A stretch of 64,000 nucleotides of DNA. It comes from Litsea cubeba (Eukaryota; Streptophyta; Magnoliopsida; Laurales; Lauraceae). Within the stretch, counting starts at the first letter, position 1. Each line of letters opens with the position of its first letter. The position numbers and the translations under genes were made by a program. Below are positions 1 through 11,214 of this stretch, piece by piece. The stretch is taken from the NCBI GenBank assembly GCA_012931725.1, contig CM022953.1, positions 56,893,066 to 56,957,065 on the forward strand, read 5' to 3'. The notes under the pieces are model-generated. The model saw nothing but the letters and a program-made list of their open reading frames with translations. It was not told the DNA's origin and made no database searches.

Positions 1-1
1 G

Positions 2-943
2 AAGAAGATGCATATGTTGCCTTTGGCACAGTTGTTTGTCACAGAGATTGTTAGTTGGCATGGACAACCGGTTTCCATCACATCCGATAGAGACAACAGA
101 TTCGTCTCGAGATTCTGGAAGACATTGCATGAGTCTATGGGTACGAAGTTACAGTTCAGCATAGCCTATAACCCATAGACCGATGGTCAGTCAGAGAGGA
201 CAATTCAGACACTTGAGGACATGCTCAGAGCTTGTGTGTTAGATTTCAAGACTCAATGGGATGAAGCCTTACCGTTGTGTGAGTTTGCTCACAACAACAG
301 TTTCCACTCGAGTGTCGGGATGGCGCCTTTTGAGGCTTTGTATGGCAGAAGGTGTATGACACCTGTTTGTTGGGAAGAAGTTGGCACTCGCAGTTTTCAT
401 GGACCGACCATTGTTAGTGAGACAAGTGATAAGGTCAAATTGATCCAAGAACGTCTGAAAGTGGCTCAGAGTAGACAGAAGAACTATGTAGATTCTCACA
501 GAAGGGACTTACAGTTCAAAGAAGGAGATAAGGTCTTCTTGAAAGTGTCACCTACTCGTGGGACATTGAGGTTTGGGCAGAAAGGTAAGTTGTCTCGGAG
601 ATACATCGGACCGTATGATATTGTGAGTAGGATTGGTGACGTGGCTTACCGATTAGCCTTACCACCCAAACTCTCCAGCGTACACAACGTTTTTCATGTA
701 TCTATGTTGAAGAAGTACGTCCCCGATAGATTGCATATACTCCGTTATGAGCCGTTGGAAATCCAAGAAGATGCTACATATTTTGAGAAGCCTAAGCAGA
801 TTATTGACACCAAGGAACAAGAGTTGAGAACTCGGACTATTCAGTGGGTCAAAGTGCTTTGGGAGAATTATGGATGGAAGAGGCAACTTGGGAACTACGG
901 GATCAAGTTTAGAAGAAATACCCGCACCTACTACCGGAGGTGA
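2..943 (+). pseudogene. Ty3/gypsy integrase, C-terminal part (Tekay/Del-like), decayed
   Basis: The frame runs in from the left edge and encodes the second half of a retrotransposon integrase: the ITSDRD catalytic-Asp region, then the PxTDGQSERTIQTLEDML catalytic-Glu region, then the GPYDIVSRIGDVAYRLALP and VHNVFHVSMLKKY motifs of the plant Tekay/Del C-terminal domain. A TAG at 176-178 replaces the usual Gln in the HPQTDGQ motif, so the protein is broken. Near 870 a frameshift moves the last conserved stretch (EEATWEL, then KKYPHL) into another frame with its own stop, so the final ~24 residues of the open frame are not native. An LTR follows at 987. The element enters from outside the window and is dead. 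Confidence 0.9.
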
Positions 944-1482
944 GTTTATTTCATTTGGAGGACCAAATGTCCTAAGGGGTGGAGGATGAAAGACCCCGAC
1001 CCGAGAGACCTCGATTAGTGTTAATTAAGTTGTGTCTTAGCTATAAGTGTGTTTAGTGGATTTGGACTTAGTTTTGGGTTAGAATAAGCTTTGGGGAATT
1101 TTGAGAGCCTTTTAGATTTGTGGGACCCTTTGGGGGTTCTTGTTATGGAATTGTGTGAGCTTGGGGGTTTAATCATGATTTCCTAAAATTATGTTTTTAA
1201 TCCCATTTGACTCATCTTATTATTCCCTACAACTTTCGCGTTGACCTCGTTCTCATTCGAGGGCCCGAAACTCAACTTTTCTCAATTTGAGTGCAAAAGA
1301 GTCTTTTTACCCAAAATCTGGACATGATTTTCAATGTCACCAAAACTTGCAAAACTATACACTTTTTGGAAACTAGATATTTCGTCGAGCAACTTTGTCT
1401 TCTTCGTAGAAGTCATTTGAGGTCCTGAGACGCATGTTTTTAGCCCGACGAATGTTTTAAGTTATGGGACCCACTCTCTCCT

Positions 1483-1491
1483 TTGTATATA
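1483..1491 (+). promoter_or_regulatory. Probable TATA box of the LTR
   Basis: TATATATAG lies about 500 bp into the LTR, just after a GGGACCCAC motif and before a CT/CA-rich leader, the usual arrangement of U3/R in plant LTRs. Position and motif only; no transcription evidence. Confidence 0.45.
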
Positions 1492-2026
1492 TAGAGAACC
1501 CACCTTTTTCATTCCATTTGCTTGCCCTAATTCATGCACAAGAGAAGCTCCAGCAGCAGCCACCTTTCCCCTCTTTTCTTCTTGTTTTCTTCCTCACAAA
1601 ACACCATCAAACCTTGCCTGAATCAAGAGGAGACCTTCATCAATCTTTCTCCCCTTGTCAAGAGCTCAAGTATGGTACCATTTTTAGAGGGATTCATAGA
1701 TTTCGAATTTCTCCTTGGGATAACCTTGCTTATTGAAGACCTTCTAAGTAAGAGCTCCTTTCCATCTCCTGGGTTCTTGTTTGTTGAGCCTTAGAGAAGC
1801 TCCATTTCAATTATTGAAAGATTTCGTTTTGTTTTGCTTGGATTTTGATATTCTAGGGTTGGATTTAGGGGTTTTTGTATAGGTGTTTGATTGTGAGCTT
1901 AAGAGGTGATTAGAGCTTAATTTGCTAGCTTTGGACCCAAGGCAAGTGGATGAATTGATGCATTTAATGTGAAAATCAGATTTATCCATTTTCTTAATTT
2001 TCTCATTTATGATTAGATTTGCTTAA

Positions 2027-3068
2027 GGGGGTGTTTGGATAAAGGTAAAATATAATATGATCAAATTTGAATATTGTAAGATTTTATTATCACATAATAA
2101 AATAGTATCATATTATAATATTGTGTCATTTATGGTGTTTGGCAATTCTACAAATTTTAATATATCTTTCAAGTGTTTGGCTAATCAATAATATTTTCAT
2201 TAGATGATGCATTGAAATAATACATGAATTGAAAACGTCCCAGTGGGAACCCACTAACTAGTAGTCACACTACAGTGATTTAATATTAGTAACCACAGTA
2301 AGGCCCATTTAATTAGAAACCATTAGACTAAATGTTAAAAACCACGAGCAATATTATTTAATCAATGTGGGTCCACCAAATGCTAATAACCATAAATGTA
2401 ATACATCCAATGGTGATTATAACGGAGAACCCTATGAGTGTTGAACATCATTGAGGAATCCATCTATGAGAAATAAATATAAAACTCATTTGATGTTAAT
2501 AATCACATTAACCAAGCTAATTATAGTAATCACAAGGGGGGGCATTAAACAATATGATTCATTTAATGACGGCAAACTAGTAATTAGTCATACCATCAAA
2601 TATTGGTAATTAGTATAAGACCCATCTAAAGTTGGTAGTACGGGACCCACATAATATTGGTAATCGTAGTAGAAATTACCTAATGTGATATTTGTAGGAC
2701 CCACCTAATATTAGTAATCAATAAAGAAATTATGTAATTATGACAGGGCTATGGGACCTACATAAAATTTATAAACACTAAAGGGCTCATCTAATATTGA
2801 CTCATTGCAGGATTCCTATAGAGACAATCAATATTTAAAAAAATTGCAGTGGGCCAAACCCTTGTTTTGGTTAGTTGTCTGAATGAAATATAGTTTCATA
2901 CAGCATATAGTTGAATATTATAACATGAAGGTTTTTGTAAGAAAATGAGATATTGTAGAATACCTTCTAAGTTATCCAAACACCTAGTTTTTAGGTGGAT
3001 AGATTATATTCTAAACTAGGATATAATATAGCAAAATCTTTAAGAATATATGATTTCCAAACACCCCC
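2027..3068. mobile_element. PIF/Harbinger-like non-autonomous element (1042 bp) inside the LTR
   Basis: The ends are inverted copies of GGGGGTGTTTGGA. The flanks are TAA (2024-2026) and TGA (3069-3071), a possible 3-bp TSD with one change, which suits the TWA target preference of PIF/Harbinger elements. The interior is A/T-rich, has no coding capacity, and carries dispersed copies of a motif resembling aatattggtaat next to gggacccac. It interrupts the LTR at 987-5263, so it is younger than that LTR. Confidence 0.7.
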
Positions 3069-3404
3069 TGAATCATGATTTAGACTTGTCTTCTATTGTT
3101 TTCAAATGCACCTATTAATGTGTCTTTCCATCTTTTGCAAATGTGCATTGCTCTATGTCAAATTTGAATGGCTTATGTTATGTTGGTTTCCAAGTGATTT
3201 GAATGGATGGAAAAGGGAGTGTGGGGTGAATGTTTTGGAGATTCAAATGGTGGAATTGAAGTGTGGAGAATGGAAATTTTAATGTAGAAATGGTGGAGTG
3301 TTTAACTCAATATTGTATAGGGATCTAACCCTTAAAAATGAGAAAAGTTTGAAGGAAGGAAGGACTGAAAACAGCTTCAGAAATCAGTCCCGTAGCAGTT
3401 TCGG

Positions 3405-3710
3405 TCAGAATTTCGGCTAACCGAAAGGGTTTCGGTTCGAATTCCCGAGAGCTGCAATTTCTGTCGAATTTTGATTGTGGCATTTCGGCTAGCCGAAAAG
3501 CTAACCGAAATGTTTCGGTTCGAATTCCAGAGAGCTGCAGTTTTTGTTAAGTTCTGATTGTGGAGTTTCGGCTAACCGAAAATCTAACCGAAATGTTCGG
3601 TTCAAATTCCAGAAAGCTACAAATTTTATTGAAATTCTGATTGTAGCATTTCGGTTAACCGAAAAGCTAACCGAAATGTTTTCGGTCAGAATTCCAGAGA
3701 GCTACTTTCT
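3405..3710 (+). repeat. ~83-bp tandem repeat with palindromic cores in the LTR
   Basis: Nearly four diverged units start near 3411, 3482, 3566 and 3648. Each carries a short palindrome resembling TTTCGGCTAACCGAAA, followed by CGGTTCGAATTCCAGAGAGCT or a close variant. A further degenerate piece lies at 3730-3800. The repeat is internal to the LTR; its function is unknown. Confidence 0.8.
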
Positions 3711-5263
3711 CCCCATTTCTGGACTAGGTCAGAATTTCGGTCAGCCGTAGGTCAGCCTTTCGGCTAGCGGACAGCCAACCGAAAAGCTGACCGAAACATA
3801 AAGTTCTATTGATTACCTCCGAAGAATTATGTGAGGCAATAGTGAGGAAGAAGGACCATCATTCCAATCTTGTTAAAGGTCTTTTAGACTTGTCAATGGG
3901 CGTAAGGTCCCGGATTGTCACTAATACCTATGGAGTACCAAATGAATCTTCAATTGACAAACAAGACCCTATATACATTGATTCAAATCTTGGACCTTCG
4001 ACATTTAACCGAGAGAACGTTGGAAATCCATTCACGTTTATCGTGACCCGATTTGTTTAATTGTGCCTTTCAAACATCATATCTTATGATTTTGACTTGT
4101 CCCGAAAGTATTGGAATGTGTATTTAGCTTTTGCTAACCTGTATATGACCGACCCGATATGAATGTGTATTTGTGCCTATGGACACCCTGTTTCATTTTA
4201 TGCATATGATTTGACTTCCCGTATTTGACCTATGAGTCGGCACTACTAAGTTTGGACAACCTTGTCGGTTTGATCCACCGACTTGGAGATCCCTCCCCTC
4301 CTGTTCAGTCAGCTGTAGTCTGGAATCCATAGAGTTTTACCCGGTTCGCTACCGTGGTCCCGCAGAGTATATATATGTATATTATAGTATTTTATTATTG
4401 TCCCCCCTCACCTTGTGTGACCGAGGTCAATGATCCTGTAGGGTATGTGCTCTCATCACTTTAGTGAGAGAGGATTTAGCTTCGTGTGGTTGCCATCTTG
4501 ACAGTCTTCTATTCTTGGTACCTTATTGTTTTATATTGTTCATGCCTTTTACCTATTAAATGATGCATTGTCTTTTACAAAATTCATTATTTATACAGGT
4601 TTTCAATACGTTTTCTAAGGTATCGTTACTTCAAATATATTATCATATCTTTTCACCCACCTGCCAGACCGTCGTGTCTGATCCATTTATTTTGGTACTC
4701 AGGTCCCGAACCCATTACCATTGAGGAGGAGCCCGAGGAGGCGGTCGGCGAATCGCAATGTGTAATAGAGTGGCAGGCTGACGATGTCATGTAGACATTC
4801 GTTCAGGCTTTGAGAACGACACTTTTTGTGAATTGTGTTTACATCTTTTGGATTTATTCTTTTGTTATGTATTGGTCTTTGTTGACCATTATTTTTTGGG
4901 GCAACTAATCAACTGATCTTTTGTATATACACTTAACCTTATTTTTGGGTAATATGCTAATGATCATTGCTTATTCTGATATCTTGTCATATCAATTATA
5001 ATTCAGTATTGTTTATGGAATGGAATAGCACTACTATGATTTACTACACGCTTCCGTAATCTTGAATATGTGTTAGATATGGTCATATGTGAGATGATAT
5101 GTATGGATAATCCTCACCGCGGAACCCTGTGGGAAATCACGTGCACGGAAAAATGTTTTCTTAAATCCGTGTGCGGATTAGCCAAAGAGATGCACGTGGT
5201 GCGGCATCATCATTAGTCCCGATCCCGGATTTGGATTCCCTAACCCGGTCCGGGGTCGCGACA

Positions 5264-6880
5264 AAACAGTCCACCATCTTGGCCCAGAACAGCCTTTGAA
5301 ATGGCCCAAAAAATCAGATCTTGAAACAGCCCAAACAGGCCTTAAAACCAGCCCAAACAGGCCTTGAAATGGACCCAGAACTAGGCCCTGAACCAGGCCC
5401 CCTGGCTGGGCTAGGCTCGCTCGAGCGAAGCCCAGACAGAGCCTGGGTCGCTCGGGCGACCCACTGGGTTCGCTCGAGCGAGGGCGGACTGGGCTCTGTC
5501 CAGTCCGGCTCAGCTGGGTGTTTTCTCCTCTTTTTGCACTCTTTTTCATTCCTTTTCTTTCCCCTTCTTTCATACACATTTCCAAGATTAATTGGGCCCT
5601 TTCTTAACCTCCTCAACTCATCAAATCATCATCCATAATCATTCCAATTATCCAAACACAATACTTTTAAATCAAAGATCTCATCCATTCTTTGAATACA
5701 AGAACTTGACATAAAGAAGACAAAATTTCAAAATGATCAAATTGAAAACAAACCTCCCATTCATTGTAAAACAATAACATAAGTGAAATCAAACATAAAC
5801 ATTGCTCCACTTATCTAAAGTTAGATCCATGAATCATAAGAAGATTAGAACATAGGAATGAAATACCATGAAATGAAGCTTAATAAAAAGAACCATCATA
5901 TTAATTGTAAAATCCACTTGCCTCAAGCCAAGATGAGAGAAATATTACTCCTCAAACAACCCTCTAGGGCCTCAAGCTCCAAATCTACAAAAACCCCAAG
6001 AGTTCCCAAAGAAGAACCCCAAAAATCAACATTTGCAAATCTCAAGGGAAAACTCTTGCATGTGTGATGAAAACACTGTAAATGAAGAGGAAAACCAAGA
6101 TTTCAAGTTTGGAAAGCCATTGCTAACCTTGAAGAACTCAAACCATGAAGAGAAGCTTGAAAGAGAACCTTGCCCTAGCTCAAATCCTTAGAAAAACACA
6201 TCTTTGGAAAGCTTGAATGATGAGGAAGAAACCTAGGAGATCAATCCTCCATGAAATCTCCAAGAGATAGGTGCTCCAGAGGAGAGAGAAAATGGCTGGG
6301 AGAGGGAAAAACCCTTGGCTCCAACGTTGCAGGAAAAAGAAGAATAAAGGAGGAGAAGAGAACTATTCTCTCTTATAAGATGGGTTTGTGGGTCCCAATC
6401 TTCACAAGGCTAAAAATGGTATTTGCGGGCCCCGAATGGAAACGACGAAGAAAACAAAAATGATCAACGAAATTTCTACTATCCAAAAAGTATATTTTTG
6501 TCAATTTCTGAAATTTTTAAAATTTGGGTACAGATTTTGTGTGAAAGGTCAGTTTTGCCCTTTTTCTCGAAAAACGCGATTTCTAATCATTAAATCCAAA
6601 TAGTCCAAACGTGAAAGTTGATAATCTAAATGAAATGAGTCAAAATACATAAAAATTGGGATTTTACAAAAGCCAAAGTTAAACCCCAAAGATTCACACG
6701 CAACACACGAGCGCCCTGGCCCACGTCAAGCCTAAGTCAACGACTCTCGAAAGTCCCAAAAGCTATTCAAACATTCTAATCTAGCTTAAGAAAATAAGCT
6801 AATCGTCCACTAACCCCACTTATCCACTAATCACGGTTAAAATATAATTAAATATTCCAAACCTGGGTCGGGGTCTGACA
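5264..6880 (-). repeat. Related LTR fragment in inverted orientation
   Basis: Read on the minus strand it begins at 6880 with TGTCAGACCCCGACCC, close to the start of the 987-5263 LTR. It keeps matching landmarks in order: a gggcccg motif near 6430, a TATA-like stretch near 6372-6380, and an ATCCACTTGCCT block near 5911 that matches the complement of 1945 in the plus LTR. It abuts the end of the plus LTR, giving tail-to-tail LTRs. A purine-rich internal junction is missing on the 6881 side, so it is a solo or truncated LTR. The part near 5400-5500 contains repeated CTCGAGCGA-type motifs. Confidence 0.6.
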
Positions 6881-7211
6881 GGTCTCATTCTCATATAGAT
6901 CATTTGAAAACCATCACCATGGGTCATAGTTCTGGTGTTGGGTCCTTAAAGGGACAATGAGTTCAGGGTTGATCTTGAGCCGGTAAACGCAGATCACCAA
7001 CAACTTTAGTTGGGCTTCGTTGTATCTTGGAGGCGGCTCGCCTGTAAACCCATTACCGACTTGGTCCTACCAAGAGCGAGGCGGAAAATGTCTTAAGGAA
7101 AGCGATTACATGCCTTGAAGCATTTATTTTTTCTCTATTTTCATAGATCCATTTCCACCGACCCCAACATTTTAAAACTTGTCAAGTCATACTGGATAAA
7201 CATGATATCAA
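6881..7211. other. Unassigned repetitive-looking sequence
   Basis: No ORF or terminal structure recognised. The stretch around 7010-7060 resembles the end of a copia-type LTR only loosely, and I do not call it. Confidence 0.3.
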
Positions 7212-8115
7212 TGATGTGGGGACATTTTCTAAGAAGCCGTGATTACATCAGCTTCGGTATAATAAAGCCAGTTGATCATATCTCTACCTCGGCCACGTGC
7301 ACTTCGATAGCAATACCAGTGCACCAGCCGAGATCAAGATCATCCGACCTCGGTCATCCCTTACCCCGGTACTGAGTTTTGGCCTCGGTCACGCACCTCG
7401 GCATCCACCTACAGGAGCTTTAAGGAAATGCTGGAGAGCTAGCCGAGACAGATACCAATAGCCAAGCTCCCTTGGTGATTGGGCCACGTCATGAGATATA
7501 TCACATGACAAGGGCACGCACAGATGAGGCCGAGAAAACATCTTAGCCGTCCAAAATCCCAGACAAGATCAGACATATCAGCTTCCAGCGGCTATGTCCC
7601 CATCAGGGCAAGGCTCCAAGCAAGGTCCGATGGAACTACCGCTGAAAGGCCCAAGCAGGGTAAGGCCCGATAGGACCCTCATTTAATGAATTGTGGGCCG
7701 ATTAGACCACCATTTAATGAAGGTGGGCCCAATCGGATTGTCATTTATTGAATGGTGGGTGGAATAGACTTATATTAAAAGAAATGTGACCTGATAAGAC
7801 TGTACTTCTCTAAGTACAAATCAAATCAGTGGGCCCCATTGTCCTCAGTCAGGGATTTCTCCTATAAATAGGAGAAACTCCCTCCCAATTAAGGTACGCA
7901 CAACGCCACTTTTGAGCCCTTACTCTGCCTCTCTTATTCCTCCATCCTCCTGTTCAGTCCTTGTACTAACTTATGCATCGGAGGGCCTTGCGCTGCCTAT
8001 AACGAGGGTCTCTGACGTTGTCTTCTTCTTGTTCCTCCTCTCCCTTTCAGGTTTCAGGCATGCATCTCATCTTCATCGATGAGCCTCAAGGCGATCCTAA
8101 TTTCCTCTAATCAAG
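7212..8115 (+). repeat. Tat/Athila-like Ty3/gypsy LTR
   Basis: It starts near TGATGTGGGGACATTTTC. It contains a G/C-rich U3 with many CCTCGG motifs, a clear TATA box (TATAAATA, 7863-7870) within CTCCTATAAATAGGAGAAAC, and downstream an ACTTATGCATCGGAGGGCC segment typical of the R/U5 of plant Tat-lineage LTRs. The 3' boundary is uncertain and no primer-binding site or internal region is visible, so this is probably a solo or fragmented LTR. Confidence 0.6.
7863..7870 (+). promoter_or_regulatory. TATA box of the Tat-like LTR
   Basis: TATAAATA within a short palindromic context (CTCCTATAAATAGGAG), about 115 bp upstream of the conserved CATCGGAGGG block. Matches the promoter layout of Tat-lineage LTRs. 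Confidence 0.55.
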
Positions 8116-9117
8116 TCTGTCATTTTTAGGCACTTACAAATTAATATTAATCATATATGAATCTAGTAGTGATGTATAATGATTTTTCTCACTAGGGCTG
8201 TCAAATGGCTCAACTTGGGTTGGCGGGTTCTGCTCTTGCCCAAGCCCTTTGAGGGCTCGCCCTGGTAAACGACGGACAACGTACACTAACAAGAAGTTAA
8301 AAAAAGGCAGTAAAGGAAGTCAAAATATTTTTTTTTTCTCTCTCTGATAGGATTTGGCAAAGTCAAAATGCATTCTCCCTCCTTTGAGATAAGAAAGGAA
8401 ATGAGTTAGGGAGACTCACCTATCCGGATTTGAATCTTGGGAGTGATGGAGAGGGCTACTCTTGTGTCATTGGGGTCCCCAATAATCTGAGAAGGAAGGT
8501 CGAGGTTATGGTAGTGTTGAGGATGATGAGAGAAGGCTCCCTTGGTGGTGGGGGTGGCTGTTGGCAAGGTGGAATGGAGGGGAGAAAGAGAGGAAGAAAG
8601 AGAAGAAAATGAAGAAGAGGAAAAGGGTTGCCGGGAACGAAAAAGGAGAGGGAACAAAGAGATTGGGTCTGGGGCTTGTAAGGCCTTGGGTTCCGAATTA
8701 CAAGTATGCCCTTTACACCATGGTTCAAAATGGTGGTCTTGGTTGGGCAAAAAAACCGATGCAGCATCGGTATCGGTCGCAGTTATTGGTTCATTGCGAT
8801 CGTCGCAGTATGAATTTTTTTAGTCCGAAACAATCAAACATATAAAATTTTCTATCCTAAACTAGAATATGAGAAAATTCTGAAAAATAATATATTTTTT
8901 CCCATTAGTAGAAAGTATAACTCAAATTATCGGTTCTCCTAAGTCATGACATCATGTATGGATGTCTTATCCGAAATTGTATAATTTTCACATCTGCAAG
9001 TAGTATCTCTCTCGGACTAACAAACTTTTTTAAGAAAGATGTAAATCAGACTTTAAAGAGGAAGACCAGATTTAAAAGCGAGTAATCTCTACATCTTTAT
9101 CATTAGTAGGAATTCCA
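8116..9117. other. No recognisable gene; low-complexity and MITE-like scraps
   Basis: At 8197 there is a TAGGGCTGTCAAATGG start typical of hAT MITE ends, without a matching right end. From 8405 to 8710 a purine-rich stretch gives overlapping ORFs on both strands, which I read as compositional. Near 8750-8820 short CGATGCAGCATCGG-like palindromes occur. Nothing further is supported. Confidence 0.4.
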
Positions 9118-9710
9118 TGAACTCCACCTGACTCTCTTGGGGATGGTGATCATTATGGAGATGATGACCCTATTATGTATGAGGCATTTGAACGATTTCC
9201 TGGTGCTACCAACTTAGATCCTCATCATTGTTATGTAAGACATGTTCCACAGACGTGCTGGCAACAAGAATATGTTCCACAGACTGAGATAGAGACTAGT
9301 AATAGCATCGCCGGTCGCAAGGGTGGGGGGGATGTTGGCCAACAATGGGCCATGTATGGATACAATCCTAATTAGGTACCCTCATCACCGTCACCGTTAT
9401 TTTCTCTCTACCCTCATTGCCGTCACCGTTATTTTCTCTCTCACAACTGTGGTTTGAGCAAGGGTTGATCGACCCCGGCTACCCATAACCTATTTTTGAT
9501 CCTCACCAATTTTTCGAATTTCTGGCCCTAAGTCATCCCAATCTACTGAGGATAGCTCATCATATTATCAAGGGATCTCCGCACCTCGACAACTTTATCA
9601 ATATGATCTTGGGAATGGAACTGCAGCACAGGAGATTGGATCATATTGTTATAACCCATAAGGAAGAAATGATGATGATGATATCGAACCTGGGCAACAA
9701 TCCACTTGCT
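9118..9710 (+). pseudogene. Probable hAT transposase C-terminal tail remnant
   Basis: Several short frames encode low-complexity segments rich in Gly, Gln, Tyr and Asp. One reads YQYDLGNGTAAQEIGSYCYNP, a stop, then GRNDDDDIEPGQQ. This resembles the tail of the hAT transposase at 63.6-63.9 kb, which ends in HQYQIQYGANRN...DDDEEN. Stops and frame changes show it is dead. A 31-33-bp direct repeat (caccgtcaccgttattttctctct core) lies at 9376-9440. The assignment rests on composition and a short acidic motif, so it is tentative. Confidence 0.4.
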
Positions 9711-9722
9711 TTATGGGTTCAA

Positions 9723-9749
9723 TCTCTCTCTCTCTCTCTCTCTCTCTCC
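9723..9749. repeat. (TC)n microsatellite
   Basis: An uninterrupted run of about 13 TC units. Confidence 0.9.
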
Positions 9750-10113
9750 TTTTCCCTTGCCTAAGTAGGATCAGGTGTACACCTCCATTGCATTGTCTAA
9801 TAGGTGGGTTGGTTAGGACTTGGTTTTCCATGGAATATGAGAAAGGTTTTCCGTAGCATTGGTTTTCTGCATGCCGCATGAACGTGCCTTAAAGACAAAG
9901 TGACTTTTCAAGTGTATTCAGGATTCCAACAATAAAATACAGCACTGAAAATGCAGTACTCCATATTCTTGTCAAAAATACCTCCAAAGAAATAGGCCTT
10001 AATTGTTGCATGGAGTGCCATGCTCCATCCCTCTCTCAAGCTTGGGTCAATAACAATTTTGCACAATTTCTTTTTTTCCCAATGCCGACAGGTACATCAG
10101 TTGAAATTGGACT

Positions 10114-10939
10114 CTTTTTTTTTTTTTGGTAGAAATAAGATTTCATTAAACCGAAGAGAAAAACAACTAGAACAAAAAGGAGGAAGAGCAGCCAAAATAA
10201 AAACCAAACAAGATCCCCATCCTATCTAGGTTGCAAAAACTCCCTAAGGCTCAAATTTGAGCTAGACCCATAAGACATCTTCGCAAGCTCAGAGCAAAGA
10301 CATTTACATTTCTAGGAATATGGGCAAAGGAGATCTCTTCAAACTTGAAGCTGAAGTCTTTGATATCCAACAAAATAGGATGGATCGACCAATCCATCAA
10401 CTCATTAATGGCTAGAATCACCTCATAGGCATCTGACAAACGTTGGATCTTGTTGAAATTCTACAACGTAGCTTCCTTTAGCGCATGGAGAATTGTCCTT
10501 GCCTCGGCTTCTTTTGGGGAGTTAACCTTGGAACCATCGACAAATCCTGCATGCACTCAAGAACCATCAAACCAAATAGCATAGCCAAATCCTGCTTTTC
10601 CATCCGCAGCTCTAAATGAGGCGTCTATGAAAACCTGAACCTTGCCCTTAGTGAACCAAAAACTCAAATCCTGGTGAAGATTTGAGGATTCTTGATGATC
10701 CTCTTTAGCCTTGCCCATTGATTCACAAATCAAACTGTGAGCATATAAGATCGTGGACATGAGCTTAATTTTATGCCCCTGAAAAATAAAATCATTTTTA
10801 ATTTTCCATAAGGCCCACCAGAGAGCCAAAACCCAGGATTTAATTTGAGGATGGATGGAGGGCTCATCGATTGGCAAAAATCCATAAAGAAAATCGACCA
10901 ATCTCGAATGTGAAAATATTCCAATGTCAGATCCAGCCC
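10114..10939 (-). mobile_element. 5'-truncated L1-type LINE with poly(A) tail and target-site duplication
   Basis: Minus-strand coding segments 10902-10557 and 10439-10251 give a non-LTR retrotransposon tail: a WALWKIKNDFIF segment, then an RNase H-like (RVT_3) domain starting VQVFIDASFRAADGKAGFGY, with the AEA and LSDA acidic sites in interrupted frames. The 3' end is a 13-base poly(A) tail (poly-T at 10115-10127 on the plus strand) preceded by a TTTCTACC end. The ten-base sequence AAATTGGACT flanks both ends (10104-10113 and 10940-10949). That, with 5' truncation, is the signature of target-primed reverse transcription. In-frame stops show it is inactive. Confidence 0.8.
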
Positions 10940-11214
10940 AAATTGGACTTGGGCACTTGCTTCTCTTCTCTTTCCCTCATTATTTCGTTGGGCTTCCAAA
11001 AAGAGAGAGAAGAAACAAAGTGATACGGGTAGTTTCCTAACAGGTCACATGTCAATGTGGCTCGTGATCTGTTGCTGGGTCATAAAGAGGAACGTAATAT
11101 TTCTTTATTTGTTTGAATGGGTAAGAAGTTCTTCCACCTAAGGAACTTACTGGTAAAACGTTCCTGTGATTATCACGGGCAATGTAAATGCGAAAGTTAC
11201 GACAAAAATAATTA

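Larger units (their letters stand above)
987..5263 (+). repeat. Long terminal repeat (3' LTR) of the Ty3/gypsy element
   Basis: It follows the integrase after a purine-rich tract (aaggggtggagga, 974-986), begins TGAAAGACCCCGACC and ends GGTCCGGGGTCGCGACA: the TG...CA form with partly complementary ends seen in other LTRs here. It spans 4.28 kb, or about 3.2 kb without the Harbinger-like insert at 2027-3068. A TATA box (TATATATAG, about 1483-1491) follows a GGGACCCAC motif as expected for U3/R. An ~83-bp tandem repeat lies at 3405-3710. No primer-binding site follows 5263, consistent with a 3' LTR. The 68-90-codon ORFs inside are not recognised. Confidence 0.75.

Noticed and set aside
5178..5638. 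Three overlapping ORFs of 100-135 codons with Pro/Arg/Ser-rich products
   Set aside because: They span the junction of two LTRs and follow the CTCGAGCGA-type repeats; typical G/C-rich non-coding frames.
8405..8845. Overlapping open frames on both strands
   Set aside because: Purine-rich, repetitive composition opens several frames at once; no conserved motif in any of them.
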